From NCBI RefSeq assembly GCF_013393345.1, contig NZ_QJRF01000048.1, positions 1 to 64,000 of the forward strand: a stretch of DNA of 64,000 nucleotides, written 5' to 3'. Positions 43,648 to 52,399 of the stretch are shown here, piece by piece. Position 1 is the first letter of the stretch. The number at the start of each line of letters is the position of its first letter. The notes below the pieces were generated by a model. It had not been told where the DNA came from. It saw only the letters and a list, made by a program, of their open reading frames with translations, and did no database searches. The stretch is from Pseudomonas taiwanensis. GTDB taxonomy: Bacteria; Pseudomonadota; Gammaproteobacteria; Pseudomonadales; Pseudomonadaceae. The position numbers and the translations under genes were made by a program.

Positions 43648-44511
43648 CTACAACTCCATCAATTCGCACATCGCCCGATACAACGGCGTCCCCGGCTGCC
43701 CCAACTCCAGCACCACATCGAAATGGTTCTTGCCGGGCGCTTCGACAAAGCGCCCCGGCAGCCCGCTCGCGCACCAGGCCTCTAGGAAGTCATGGGACTG
43801 GCGAGCGAACTCCGCCGTCTCCAGCGCCCCGTAACTGATCACCAGTTCCGCCCCCTGCGTCGGCAGATGGAAGGCCGGGCTATTGCGCCGCGCCGCCACT
43901 TCGTCCATCCCCATCCAGCCGTTGATATGGGTCTCCAGCAACGGATGCAGGTCGAACAGCCCGCTGATGGGCAGTGCGCCGCACAGCACGTTGTCCGACA
44001 CGCCATAACTCCCCTGCCAGCCGCCGGCCAGGAGCATTGCTGTCAGATGCCCGCCGGCAGAGCTGCCGCTGGCATACAGCCGCTGCGGGTCACCGCCGAA
44101 CTCGACGATATGCCGATGCAGCCAGGCCAGCGCGCGGCGGGTCTGGTCGACGATGTGATCGAGGGTCACGGCCGGGGCCAGGTCGTAATCCATTACCACC
44201 ACGCAGGCGCCAGCCGCCGTCAGGGCTGGCGCCATGAAAGCCGAGTCGGCCTTGGACAGCGCGCGCCAATAGCCGCCGTGAATGAACAGCAGCACCGGGG
44301 CATTCGGCTGCGCGGCCGGGAAGATATCCAGCTGCTCGGCGGCGCCCGGACCGTAAGACACGTCCTTGAAGCAGCGCAGCGCGGCGTGGGCGTCGTCGCT
44401 CAGTGCGCGGTACTGGCGCGGGTACCGGTCGTAGTCCTCGACGCTGGCGCGGGCGTTGTATTGCACGTCGTAATAGGCGGCCAGTTCGGCCGGATCGCTG
44501 GGGCGGGTCAT
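43648..44511 (-). CDS. Alpha/beta hydrolase, kynurenine (aryl)formamidase-like
   Basis: 287 residues. The oxyanion-hole motif HGGYWRALSK and nucleophile motif ASGSSAGGHLTAML (G-x-S-x-G) are those of the animal-type arylformamidase group, with the C-terminal His in APGKNHFDVV. The N-terminal ELAAYYDVQYNARASVEDY is also typical. Arylformamidase converts N-formylkynurenine to kynurenine, a step towards anthranilate, which fits the neighbouring antABC and cat genes. No tryptophan dioxygenase or kynureninase gene is in the window. The enzyme could instead hydrolyse another amide of the indole pathway. Confidence 0.78.
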   Translation of the reverse strand: MTRPSDPAELAAYYDVQYNARASVEDYDRYPRQYRALSDDAHAALRCFKDVSYGPGAAEQLDIFPAAQPNAPVLLFIHGGYWRALSKADSAFMAPALTAAGACVVVMDYDLAPAVTLDHIVDQTRRALAWLHRHIVEFGGDPQRLYASGSSAGGHLTAMLLAGGWQGSYGVSDNVLCGALPISGLFDLHPLLETHINGWMGMDEVAARRNSPAFHLPTQGAELVISYGALETAEFARQSHDFLEAWCASGLPGRFVEAPGKNHFDVVLELGQPGTPLYRAMCELMEL

Positions 44512-44897
44512 GGGGACCTCCGAGGGTTGTCCGTCGATTAGGCGGCAATCGGAGGAACCGGGAAATCCGGATAGTCGGGGATGGTTATCCGGGGAGTTTG
44601 TCCTGCGTTTGTGGGAGCGAATTCATTCGCGAAATCGAGCGGGCGATCAACCACCCTCACCCCCGGCCCCTCTCCCGGAGGGCGAGGGGTGACTCGCGCC
44701 GGGCACTCACCAGCCATCCTGCACGGACAGCCCCCTCTCCCTCTGGGGCGAAGAGGCACGCTTTCGAAAGCACCGCTTTCGGTGCCGATGAGCGCCAGGG
44801 CGCGAAGCGAACTGGCCGGGGCGCAGAGCGGGGTTGGGGTGAGGGAAGCGGAGTTCGACGACGCCCAGACGACCGATCCAGGCTAAACAACCGCCCA
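44512..44897. repeat. Intergenic region with dispersed repeat debris
   Basis: Contains half of a GGGAGCGAATTCATTCGCGAA element (44612-44634) and a longer known-type intergenic block with CCCCTCTCCC and GAGGGCGAGGGG inverted segments (about 44655-44700), CCCCTCTCCCTCTGGGG (about 44731-44748) and GGGGTTGGGGTGAGG (about 44831-44845). Several open frames here are low-complexity and rejected. Confidence 0.55.
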
Positions 44898-44925
44898 TAA
44901 AAAAGCCGGCCAAAATGGCCGGCTC
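44898..44925 (-). terminator. Rho-independent terminator of the catBCA operon
   Basis: Read on the minus strand: AGCCGGCC-ATTTT-GGCCGGCT followed by TTTTTTA, 41 bases after the catA stop. Confidence 0.85.
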
Positions 44926-44965
44926 AAACAGCGGGGGAACCAGCCTCCCCCGCCGATTCGGGGAC

Positions 44966-45892
44966 TCAGGCTTCGGCGCGAACGCGGTCGCGGATGGCTT
45001 CCTGCTCCGGGCTCGGAGCCGACTGCAGCTGGAAGTCGAAGTCGATCTCGGCGAAGCGGTCCACGGCGCCACGAGCGGCGGCAGCGGCGGCGTCTTCGGT
45101 GAAGCGGATCTCGCCCACCAGGCCATCACGGGTGGCGTAGGCGAAGTCGTCCCACAGGTATTCGTCGCCCGACAGGTTGATCTGGGTGGTCAGGTGGCGA
45201 TAACCCGGCGCGGAGATGAAGAAGTGGATGTGCGCCGGACGATTGCCGTGGCGGCCCAGGTGGTTCAGCACTTCCTGGGTGGTGCCATCCGGCGGGCAGC
45301 CGTAGCCGGACGGCACGATGCTGCGGGCGCGGTAGCGGCCTTCGGCGTCGGTGACGATGCGGCGACGCAGGTTGTAGTCCGACTGGGTGGTGTCGAAGTA
45401 GGAGTAGGTGCCCTTGGTGTTGGCGTGCCACAGGTCGACCACAGCACCGGCAATCGGCTTGCCATCGGCGTCTTTGACCTGGCCCTGCAGGAACATCACG
45501 GTGCCTGCATCGGTACCGTCATCCATGCGGGTTTCACCTTCGGACAGCGGCGCGCCGGCCACGTACAGCGGGCCTTCGATGGTGCGCGGAGTGCCGCCGG
45601 TCAGGCCGGCCTGCTCGTCCTGGGCATCCAGCAGCAGGTCCAGGTAATGCTCCAGGCCGAGGCCGGCAACCAGCAGGCCAGCTTCGCCACGGGCGCCCAT
45701 GCGATTGAAGTAGTCCACCGCTTTCCAGAACTCTTCGGTGGTGACTTCCAGGTCTTCGATGATCTTGATGGAGTCGACCAGGATGCGGTTCACCAGCTTC
45801 TTCATGCGCTGGCTACCCAGGTCATTGTTGAAGCCGCTCACTTCCTGGAAGAACTTCTGGACGCTTTCGTTGCTGGACAGTTTGATAGTCAT
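44966..45892 (-). CDS. catA: Catechol 1,2-dioxygenase
   Basis: 308 residues, the usual length. The intradiol iron(III) ligands are visible: a Tyr in the GTYSYFD segment (Y163 or Y165), Y197 (VPSGYGCP) and H221 and H223 (PAHIHFF). The helical N-terminal linker (NRMGARGEAGLLVAGLGLEHYLDLLLDA) is typical and forms the dimer and lipid tunnel. It cleaves catechol to cis,cis-muconate. It is the third gene of catBCA, 39 bases after catC, and is followed by a clear terminator. It drains catechol produced by both the ant and the iac routes. Confidence 0.95.
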   Translation of the reverse strand: MTIKLSSNESVQKFFQEVSGFNNDLGSQRMKKLVNRILVDSIKIIEDLEVTTEEFWKAVDYFNRMGARGEAGLLVAGLGLEHYLDLLLDAQDEQAGLTGGTPRTIEGPLYVAGAPLSEGETRMDDGTDAGTVMFLQGQVKDADGKPIAGAVVDLWHANTKGTYSYFDTTQSDYNLRRRIVTDAEGRYRARSIVPSGYGCPPDGTTQEVLNHLGRHGNRPAHIHFFISAPGYRHLTTQINLSGDEYLWDDFAYATRDGLVGEIRFTEDAAAAAARGAVDRFAEIDFDFQLQSAPSPEQEAIRDRVRAEA

Positions 45893-45931
45893 GGCTATTT
45901 CCTCATCTTGTTGTTATCGGGCGCGAATCGA

Positions 45932-46222
45932 TCAGCGATCGTCTTCGTGAATCGATGACGGGTGGCGGCAGAGACCGTCCACCTCGATCTCCATGTAGGG
46001 GAAGAGCGGCAGCTGCATCAGGGTGTCGTGCAGTTCTTCAACACTGGCGAGGTCGAAGACGCTGTAGTTGGCGTAGTGGCCGGCGATGCGCCACAGGTGA
46101 CGCCACTTGCCCTCGCGCTGCAGGCGCTGGGCCAGTTCTTTCTCGTCGGCCTTGAGCTTGGCAGCCTTGGCCGGGTCCATGTCGACCGGGAGTTTCACGG
46201 TCATCTTCACGTGGAACAGCAT
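45932..46222 (-). CDS. catC: Muconolactone delta-isomerase
   Basis: 96 residues, the normal size of this small decameric enzyme. MLFHVKMTVKLPVDMDPAKAAKLKADEKELAQ and GKWRHLWRIAGHYANYSVFDLASVEELH are characteristic. It converts muconolactone to 3-oxoadipate enol-lactone. It lies 15 bases downstream of catB and 39 bases upstream of catA. Confidence 0.95.
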   Translation of the reverse strand: MLFHVKMTVKLPVDMDPAKAAKLKADEKELAQRLQREGKWRHLWRIAGHYANYSVFDLASVEELHDTLMQLPLFPYMEIEVDGLCRHPSSIHEDDR

Positions 46223-46237
46223 GGAAAGGTCTCCTGT

Positions 46238-47371
46238 TTACTTGCGGCGGAAGAACGCCAGGCGCTCTTCGTCCAGGGCCAGCCCAAGGCCCGGGGTACG
46301 CGGCACGTGCAGCTGGAAGTCGCGGTAGACCGGCGCTTCGCTGACGATTTCCTCGGTCAGCAGCAGCGGCCCGAACAGCTCGGTGTGCCAGGTCAGTTGC
46401 TTCAGGGTGACGAAGGCATGGGCCGACGCCAGGGTACCGATGGAGCCTTCGAGCATGGTGCCGCCGTACAGGGCGATACCGGCCGCTTCGGCGATCTGCG
46501 CGGTGCGCAGCACGGCACGCGGGCCACCGTTCTTGGCGATCTTCAGGGCGAAGATGCTGGCGGCGCCGTCGGCGGCCAGGCTGAAGGCGTCTTCGACGCT
46601 TTCGATGGATTCGTCGGCCATGATCGGCGCCGGGCTGCGCTGGTTCAGACGCACCTGGCCGGAACGGTTGATGCGCGAGATGGGCTGCTCGATCAGGTCG
46701 ATGCCATTGTCACCGAGAATGCGGCAGGCACGCAGGGCGACGGACTCGTCCCAGGCCTGGTTCACATCGACACGCACGCTGGCGTTGTCGCCCAGGGCTT
46801 GCTTGATGGCGATCACGTGCTTGAGGTCGCGGTTCACTTCGCCCGCACCGATCTTCAGCTTGAAGATGCGGTGGCGGCGGATTTCCAGCATGTGCTCGGC
46901 TTCGGCGATGTCCTTGGCGGTGTCGCCGCTGGCCAGGGTCCAGGCCACTTCCAGGCCGTCACGCACGCGGCCACCGAGCAGCTCGCTCACCGGCAGGCCG
47001 AGGCGCTTGCCCTGGGCATCCAGCAGCGCGCTTTCCAGGCCGGACTTGGCGAAGGTGTTGCCCTTGGCGGCCTTGTCCAGGCGCAGCATGGCGGCGTTGA
47101 TGTTGTTGGCGTCCTGGCCGATCAGCAGCGGAGCGAGGTGGCTGTCGATGTTCTGCTTGATGCTTTCCGGGCTCTCGTTGCCGTAGGCCAGGCCACCGAT
47201 GGTGGTGGACTCGCCGAGGCCTTCGATGCCATCGGAGCAGCGCAGGCGAATCACCACCAGCGTCTGGTTCTGCATGGTGTGCATGGCCAGCTTGTGCGGG
47301 CGGATGGTCGGCAGGTCGACGATGATCGTCTCGACGCTTTCGATCAGGACTTGGCTCACTTCAATACCCAT
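46238..47371 (-). CDS. catB: Muconate cycloisomerase
   Basis: 377 residues if the ATG at 47371 (MGIEVSQVLIESVE) is used; a GTG five codons in (MSQVLIE) is also possible and gives the length closest to known CatB. Enolase-superfamily residues: K171 and K173 (FKLKIGAG), metal ligands D202 (VDVNQ), E228 (LIEQP) and D253 (MADES). It lactonises cis,cis-muconate to muconolactone. It is the first gene of catBCA and is divergent from catR across a region with a matching LysR operator. A longer upstream open frame only overlaps catR and is rejected. Confidence 0.94.
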   Translation of the reverse strand: MGIEVSQVLIESVETIIVDLPTIRPHKLAMHTMQNQTLVVIRLRCSDGIEGLGESTTIGGLAYGNESPESIKQNIDSHLAPLLIGQDANNINAAMLRLDKAAKGNTFAKSGLESALLDAQGKRLGLPVSELLGGRVRDGLEVAWTLASGDTAKDIAEAEHMLEIRRHRIFKLKIGAGEVNRDLKHVIAIKQALGDNASVRVDVNQAWDESVALRACRILGDNGIDLIEQPISRINRSGQVRLNQRSPAPIMADESIESVEDAFSLAADGAASIFALKIAKNGGPRAVLRTAQIAEAAGIALYGGTMLEGSIGTLASAHAFVTLKQLTWHTELFGPLLLTEEIVSEAPVYRDFQLHVPRTPGLGLALDEERLAFFRRK

Positions 47372-47442
47372 CAGGTTCGTTTCATCTGGTCCCGATAGTG
47401 GCCGCGACAAATCGCGGGGTCCAATATAGAGTTTGTCTAGCA

Positions 47443-47461
47443 CGATACCCACAGGGTATCG
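47443..47461. promoter_or_regulatory. CatR operator, ATAC-N7-GTAT palindrome
   Basis: CGATACCC-ACA-GGGTATCG is a perfect palindrome that contains the ATAC-N7-GTAT consensus recognised by the CatR/CatM/BenM group of LysR regulators (with muconate as inducer). It lies between catB and catR, 33 bases before the catR start. A TATATT hexamer at 47422-47427, read on the minus strand, could be the catB -10 element. Confidence 0.75.
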
Positions 47462-47494
47462 AATACCTCGCACAGCCACCGCCCCGGAGTCACC

Positions 47495-48379
47495 ATGGAG
47501 CTTCGCCATCTGCGCTACTTCCAGGCGCTTGCCGAAACCCTCAATTTCACCCGTGCCGCCGAGCGTCTGCACATTGCTCAACCCCCGTTGAGCCGCCAGA
47601 TCCAGCAGCTCGAGGAGGAACTCGGGGTGGCCTTGCTGGACCGTGGCAGACCCCTGCGCCTGACCGAAGCCGGACGCTTTTTCCACGAGCATTCCCGCAC
47701 CCTGCTCGAGCAACTGGGCAAGGTTTGTGACAATACCCGCCGCATTGGGTCGGGCGAAAAAGCCTGGCTCGGTATCGGCTTCGCGCCCTCCACCCTCTAC
47801 GGTGTTCTACCCGACCTGATCCGCCGCCTGCGCAGCGATGCCGGCCTGGAGCTGGGCCTTTCCGAGATGACCACCCTGCAACAGGTGGACTCCCTCAAGG
47901 CCGGCCGCATCGATGTCGGCTTCGGCCGCATCCACATCAACGATCCGGCCATCCAGCAAGAGGTGTTGACCCTCGACCCGCTAGTAGCCGCCCTTCCCGC
48001 CGGACACCCGCTGCTGCCTGGCCCGGTGAGTCTCACCGACCTCGCCCAGGAGCCCTTCGTGCTCTATCCGGGCAACCCGCGGCCGAGCTATGCCGACCAT
48101 GTGTTGTCACTGTTCGCCGCCTATGGCCTGCAGATCGAAGTGGCGCAATGGACCAACGAACTGCAGACCGCCATCGGCCTGGTCGCCGCCGGCATCGGCA
48201 TCACCCTGGTGCCGGCCTCAGTGCAAGTGCTGCACCGCATCGACATCGGCTATGCCAGCCTGCAGGAAGCCCAGGCCACCTCACCCATCATCATCAGTCG
48301 CCGCGTGGGCGACGCCTCTCCAGCGCTGACCCATTGCCTGGCGCTTATCGAAGAGCTGGCCGAAGGGCATATCGGCTGA
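47495..48379 (+). CDS. catR: LysR-type activator of the catechol operon
   Basis: 294 residues. The N-terminus MELRHLRYFQALAETLNFTRAAERLHIAQPPLSRQIQQLEEELGVALLDR is the CatR/BenM-type DNA-binding domain, and the effector domain has the muconate-binding-type segment (WLGIGFAPSTLYGVLPDLIRRLR). It is divergent from catBCA, and the shared region contains the expected operator. It should activate catBCA when cis,cis-muconate accumulates and repress its own gene. Confidence 0.92.
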   Translation: MELRHLRYFQALAETLNFTRAAERLHIAQPPLSRQIQQLEEELGVALLDRGRPLRLTEAGRFFHEHSRTLLEQLGKVCDNTRRIGSGEKAWLGIGFAPSTLYGVLPDLIRRLRSDAGLELGLSEMTTLQQVDSLKAGRIDVGFGRIHINDPAIQQEVLTLDPLVAALPAGHPLLPGPVSLTDLAQEPFVLYPGNPRPSYADHVLSLFAAYGLQIEVAQWTNELQTAIGLVAAGIGITLVPASVQVLHRIDIGYASLQEAQATSPIIISRRVGDASPALTHCLALIEELAEGHIG

Positions 48380-48393
48380 ACAGCGGACACCTT

Positions 48394-48488
48394 GTGGGGG
48401 CGAATTCATTCGCTGAGCAGGCCGCAGGTCTGCCCTTGGAATATTCGGGGCAGCTGCGCTGCCCATAGCGAATGAATTCGCCCCCACA
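48394..48488. repeat. REP-like palindrome (gtgggggcgaattcattcgc type)
   Basis: GTGGGGGCGAATTCATTCGC ... GCGAATGAATTCGCCCCCAC after catR; same family as the tandem array at 31340. Confidence 0.8.
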
Positions 48489-48512
48489 AAAAAGCGACCG
48501 CCCCTACAACAA

Positions 48513-48544
48513 GAAAAAAAGCCCGCAAAGGAGTGGAACGGGCT
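48513..48544 (-). terminator. Rho-independent terminator after the NIPSNAP gene
   Basis: On the minus strand AGCCCG, a 13-base loop, CGGGCT and a run of T. It lies about 25 bases past the stop of the NIPSNAP-family gene. Confidence 0.7.
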
Positions 48545-48568
48545 GAGGTAAAGCTAAAAAGGATTCGC

Positions 48569-49192
48569 CTACTGCAAGGGCGAGAACTTCGCCGGCAGGT
48601 AGGCGGTGGAATGCATTTCGCGCAATTGTGGACCGGAGTTTTCCGGGGGCCAGACGCCGTCCTCGACGGCCCGCTTGCGCACGTCGAGGCGCTGTTCCAG
48701 GGTCGCGTAGGGCCAGATGTGAAGGTAGCGCGGCGTACGTCCGTCGGTGGCGTAGAAGGCCGCATAAACCTGTGAATAACCTTCACCCGTGCGCGGGCCG
48801 ACGGCTTTCTTCCAGCCTTCCAGGGTGGGCGTCAGGCCGGAAGGAATCAGGTTGTATTCACGCAGTTCGTAGAAGGGCCCATGGGCACCCGACGCCAGGG
48901 GTTCGAGGAAGGGGAACAGCGTGTAGTTCTCCACCTTCATGTCGAGCATGAACTCTTCGATGCCAAACGCATCCCGCGCCAGCAGGAAGCGCTCGCGCTC
49001 GGTCTGCCGCGCGTTCTCGTCGCTGAAGCCACGCAGGACGGCGATCTGGTTCAGCGGTCCGATTTCCGAGGCCCAGCAACCCACCAAGGTGCAGCCCGGC
49101 GCCGCCTCGGCCAGTGTCGATTCCAGGCGCGCCAGTGCCGCGGCCGGCGTGCGCACGCGCAGGGTGAAGGTGATGAGTTCGTAGAGTCGCAT
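48569..49192 (-). CDS. NIPSNAP family protein
   Basis: 207 residues made of two ferredoxin-like alpha/beta barrel repeats: the first starts MRLYELITFTLRVRTPAAALARLESTL, the second FYELREYNLIPSGLTPTLEGWKKAVGP. The pattern YELR-x-Y near residue 110 and YLHIWPYATLEQRLDVRKRAV are NIPSNAP hallmarks. Proteins of this family turn up in aromatic-degradation clusters but their chemistry is not established. It follows the OprD gene (60-base gap) and is separated from the iac operon by that gene, so it may serve the same pathway. Confidence 0.85.
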   Translation of the reverse strand: MRLYELITFTLRVRTPAAALARLESTLAEAAPGCTLVGCWASEIGPLNQIAVLRGFSDENARQTERERFLLARDAFGIEEFMLDMKVENYTLFPFLEPLASGAHGPFYELREYNLIPSGLTPTLEGWKKAVGPRTGEGYSQVYAAFYATDGRTPRYLHIWPYATLEQRLDVRKRAVEDGVWPPENSGPQLREMHSTAYLPAKFSPLQ

Positions 49193-49221
49193 CGGGGTCT
49201 CGCTGCCAGGTACGAAAAGGT

Positions 49222-49245
49222 GGGCCGACCGTTTCCGGCCGGCCC
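49222..49245 (-). terminator. Candidate terminator after the second OprD gene
   Basis: Minus strand: GGGCCGGCC-N6-GGTCGGCCC, 9-base stem with one G-T pair, then a short CCTTTTC. The T-run is weak, so read-through into the NIPSNAP gene is likely. Confidence 0.5.
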
Positions 49246-49252
49246 GGTTGGG

Positions 49253-50530
49253 TCAGAACTTGAAGGTGTAGGTGGTGATCAGGCGGTTCTCCTGATAGTC
49301 CGGACCCGAGGCATTGCCGTTGCCGTAGCGGGTCTTGACGTCGATGTTGCGCCACTCGAAACCGACGCCCTTGAGCGCGCCGCTCTGCACCACGTAGCTG
49401 AGGTAGAGGTTGCGTTCGCTCTCGACGTTCTGGTCCAGCGCGTTGTTGCCACGGTCGATGCCGGTGCCTCGCAGGTAACGGGTCATCAGCTTCAGACCAG
49501 GCACGCCGTAGGCGGCGAAGTCGAGGTCGTAGCGCAGCTGCCAGGAGCTTTCGTTCGGTTTGACGAAGCCGACGGTGGACCAGTTCACCAGGTACGGCTG
49601 CGGCGCGTAGCCGTTCAGCGTCGGGAAAACACTCTCGCCGAGCATGCGCTGGTAGCCGACGCCGATGGCGTGGGGCCCCTTGCGCACGGTGGTCATGGCG
49701 CCATAGGAGTGGTTGTCGATATCGCCATAGAGCGCCTTGCCGTCTTCGCTGTTGTCGAAGTAGCGCAGGTCGGTCTTCAGGCCATAACCGCCGCCGAGGT
49801 CAGCAGTGTGGGTCGCGCCCAGGTAGTGCTGCTGGTAGATGTCTTCCAGCTGGCCGTAGAAGTAGCTGGCGGTGAGGCTCGGGGTAAAGGCGTAGGTGGC
49901 GCCGCCGAAGTTCAGGCCGTCGCTCCGGCGTTTGATGTCCGGTCCATTGAACAGGTACATCTTTTCGCGGTTGGACGACTCACGGCTGCTGATCTCGGTG
50001 AAGCGGCCACCGGTCAGTGTCAGCCGGTCCACTTCACGGGATTCCAGCAGGAAGCCATGGAAGGTGGTGATCAGTTGGCGGGAATCGTCGTAGAAAGCCA
50101 CCGGCAGCATCGGGCGATGTTCACCGACCTTCAATTCGGTCTTGGAGTAACGCATCTTTCCGGTCAGCGCGGCGCGGCCATAATCGCGCACCTGCTCACC
50201 CTTGCTGTCGTCGTAAGGAATGATGGTGTCCGGGCCGCGACCGCCACCACCGTCCAGGCGATAGGCATATTGCCCGGATACATCCAGACCGAACTGCACA
50301 GTGCCTTCGGTATATCCGGAAATAGCGCGGAAATCGAACCCCTGAGTCCAACTTCCGATACGCGATTTCGGCGCATCATCCTGTTTGAAGTCACGATCGA
50401 TATAGAAGTTACGCAGGCCAAGGCTGATTTGCCGATCCTTCACGAAGTCTGCCTGAGCAGACATCGGCATGAGCATCCCCATCAGGCCTGCGGCAGCTAC
50501 GCCGCTGGCCAGCCAGCTTTTCTGAAACAT
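49253..50530 (-). CDS. OprD-family outer-membrane porin
   Basis: 425 residues with a signal peptide (ending MPMSAQADF). OprD features: [75 protein letters not shown] and a C-terminal strand ENRLITTYTFKF ending in Phe. It lies 390 bases downstream of iacG on the same strand and may admit indole-3-acetate or related acids. Its upstream region has no other gene but contains a REP-like element. Confidence 0.9.
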   Translation of the reverse strand: MFQKSWLASGVAAAGLMGMLMPMSAQADFVKDRQISLGLRNFYIDRDFKQDDAPKSRIGSWTQGFDFRAISGYTEGTVQFGLDVSGQYAYRLDGGGGRGPDTIIPYDDSKGEQVRDYGRAALTGKMRYSKTELKVGEHRPMLPVAFYDDSRQLITTFHGFLLESREVDRLTLTGGRFTEISSRESSNREKMYLFNGPDIKRRSDGLNFGGATYAFTPSLTASYFYGQLEDIYQQHYLGATHTADLGGGYGLKTDLRYFDNSEDGKALYGDIDNHSYGAMTTVRKGPHAIGVGYQRMLGESVFPTLNGYAPQPYLVNWSTVGFVKPNESSWQLRYDLDFAAYGVPGLKLMTRYLRGTGIDRGNNALDQNVESERNLYLSYVVQSGALKGVGFEWRNIDVKTRYGNGNASGPDYQENRLITTYTFKF

Positions 50531-50829
50531 GGAAGTGATCCTTTCTTACATGTGCATGCAAGGCACATCGAGTGGGAGCAGATTAATGAGCAAGAAGTGC
50601 AACTTCGGCAGTTAATCCACGCTGTTGTTTTTATAACCACTTACTGCAAAAAAGTTGTAGCAAGGCCCGCCACCCGAACATGTACGGGCGCCCTCGTTTT
50701 TTAGTTATGGGTAAAACTTTTAAACGGATTAATTACAACTTCATCCGATATTCCGGAATGACTCCGAAATTCTTTGCAACACCGCGCGTTGGGCTTCGCT
50801 GCGCTCTGCCACAACCTACGAAGTTCGCC

Positions 50830-50906
50830 GTAGGAGCCAGCTTGCTGGCGAACACCCCCGCAACGATCTTTCGCGAGCAAGAACTCGGCGTCCCCCTCGC
50901 TCCTAC
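50830..50906. repeat. REP-like palindrome with an inserted segment
   Basis: GTAGGAGCCAGCTTGCTGGC on the left; the right arm GAGCAAG...CTCGCTCCTAC is split by AACTCGGCGTCCCC. The same interrupted right arm occurs at 55135-55210. Confidence 0.8.
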
Positions 50907-50920
50907 ATGGCCAACCCAAA

Positions 50921-51421
50921 TCAGCAAGCCGAGCGCGAGGCGTCGCCCAGGCGGTGGTAGGCGCGGTTGAAATACACCAGGCCTTCCTGGTTCTTGCCGT
51001 GGCGGATGCCCAGCACCTCGCAGTAGAAGATGGTGTGCGAGCCCACTTCATGGGCCTGGGCGATGCGGCAATCGAAGCTCACCAGGGCATCGTCGAGCAA
51101 CGGCGAACCGCTCTCCAGGGTGCTCCAGCTGGCGCGGGCGAAGCGCTGATCGGAGTCCAGTTCGCGGTTGGCGAACACGGCGGATATCTCCTTCAGCTCG
51201 GCGGTCAGCACGTTCACGCTGAGCACACCGTTCTGCTTGAAATGACCATTGGCGAACGAAGAGCGGTTCATGCACACCAGCAGCGTCGGCGGCTGGTCGG
51301 TGACGCTGCACACCGCCGAGGCGGTGAAGCCCCAGCGGCCCGCCGCGCCATCGGTGGTGATGACTGAAACGGCGCCGCCCAGCAGCGCCATGGCATTACG
51401 GAATCCATTGGTATCGACCAT
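50921..51421 (-). CDS. iacG: Flavin reductase of the indole-3-acetate pathway
   Basis: 166 residues, flavin-reductase-like FMN-binding split-barrel fold: FRNAMALLGGAVSVITTDGAAGRWGFTASAVCSVTDQPPTLLVCMNR is the family signature, and SVNVLTAELKEISAVFA follows. It supplies reduced flavin to a partner monooxygenase, here the acyl-CoA-dehydrogenase-like IacA. It is the last gene of the iacHABICDEFG series, starting 18 bases after iacF. Confidence 0.88.
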   Translation of the reverse strand: MVDTNGFRNAMALLGGAVSVITTDGAAGRWGFTASAVCSVTDQPPTLLVCMNRSSFANGHFKQNGVLSVNVLTAELKEISAVFANRELDSDQRFARASWSTLESGSPLLDDALVSFDCRIAQAHEVGSHTIFYCEVLGIRHGKNQEGLVYFNRAYHRLGDASRSAC

Positions 51422-51439
51422 GGTCTTGCCCCTCTGCTG

Positions 51440-52399
51440 TCAGATGTCCAGCACCAATTTGTTCGACTTGGCTCGCGAGCAGCAGACCAGGATCTGGTCG
51501 TTGGCGGCCTTCTCTTCATCAGTCAGGTAAACGTCGCGGTGGTCCGGTTCGCCTTCCAGCACGTCGCACAGGCAAGTCCCGCAGACGCCCTGCTCGCAGG
51601 AAATCTCGATCTTGATGCCCACACCGGCAAGGGCGTCGACGATGCTCTGGCCCTCGGCCACTTGCACGGTCTTGCCACTGCGCTGAGCGACCACTTCGAA
51701 GCTGTCGCCGCTGGCGTCCACTTCCACCTGGAAGTACTCACGGTGAATGTGATCGTCGGCGTAACCGGCCTTGCCCGCTTCGGCGATCACCCAGTCCATG
51801 AACCCGGCGGGGCCGCAGACATAGACGTGAACATCGGCCGCTGGTTGGCCCAGCACGGCGGGCAGGTCGAGCTTCTGCTCGGCGGCCTCGTCGTCGAAGT
51901 GGGTATGCACACAGGCGGCGAAATCGGCGCTTTCCAGCTCGTCGAGGAAGGCAGTGCGGCTGCGTGAGCGGCCGCAGTAGTGCAGCTCGAAGGCGCTGTC
52001 CTTCGCGGTCAGTTCGTGGGCCATGGCGATCATCGGGGTGATGCCGATGCCACCGCCGATGAGGATCGAACGGCTCGCGCCGCTAGCCAGCGGGAAGAGG
52101 TTGCGCGGTGCGCCGATGGCGACCTCGCTGCCTTCCTGCAGCAGTTCGTGGACTGCAACCGAACCACCACGGGAAGCCGGGTCGCGCAACACGCCCAGGC
52201 GATAGACGGAGGCGTTGGCCGGGTCACCGCAGAGGGAGTACTGGCGCACCAGGCCGGACTTCAGGTGGATATCCACATGGGCACCGGCCTCGAACGCCGG
52301 CAGGGGTTTGCCCGATGGGTCGGCGAGGTCGAGGATCACTACGCCCTCGCCCTGCTCCACCCGCTTGCGGACCACCAGATTCAACACTTGCTCACTCAT
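51440..52399 (-). CDS. iacF: Phthalate-dioxygenase-type reductase, IacF
   Basis: 319 residues, starting MSEQVLNLVVRKRVEQGEGVV. Domain order is flavin (RQYSLCGDP), NAD (SILIGGGIGITPMIAMAHEL, then VYVCGPAGFMDWV) and a C-terminal plant-type [2Fe-2S] ferredoxin (ISCEQGVCGTCLCDVLEGEPDHRD ... LVCCSRA). This order is that of VanB/PDR reductases and differs from AntC. It should feed electrons from NADH to the Rieske oxygenase IacC/IacD. An upstream in-frame ATG at 52468 lies in a poor-quality stretch and is rejected. Confidence 0.9.
   Translation of the reverse strand: MSEQVLNLVVRKRVEQGEGVVILDLADPSGKPLPAFEAGAHVDIHLKSGLVRQYSLCGDPANASVYRLGVLRDPASRGGSVAVHELLQEGSEVAIGAPRNLFPLASGASRSILIGGGIGITPMIAMAHELTAKDSAFELHYCGRSRSRTAFLDELESADFAACVHTHFDDEAAEQKLDLPAVLGQPAADVHVYVCGPAGFMDWVIAEAGKAGYADDHIHREYFQVEVDASGDSFEVVAQRSGKTVQVAEGQSIVDALAGVGIKIEISCEQGVCGTCLCDVLEGEPDHRDVYLTDEEKAANDQILVCCSRAKSNKLVLDI

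Noticed and set aside
44581-44890. Several open frames of 70-165 codons on both strands between the arylformamidase-like gene and catA
   Set aside because: They are low-complexity translations of dispersed CCCCTCTCCC-type repeat DNA, without ribosome sites.
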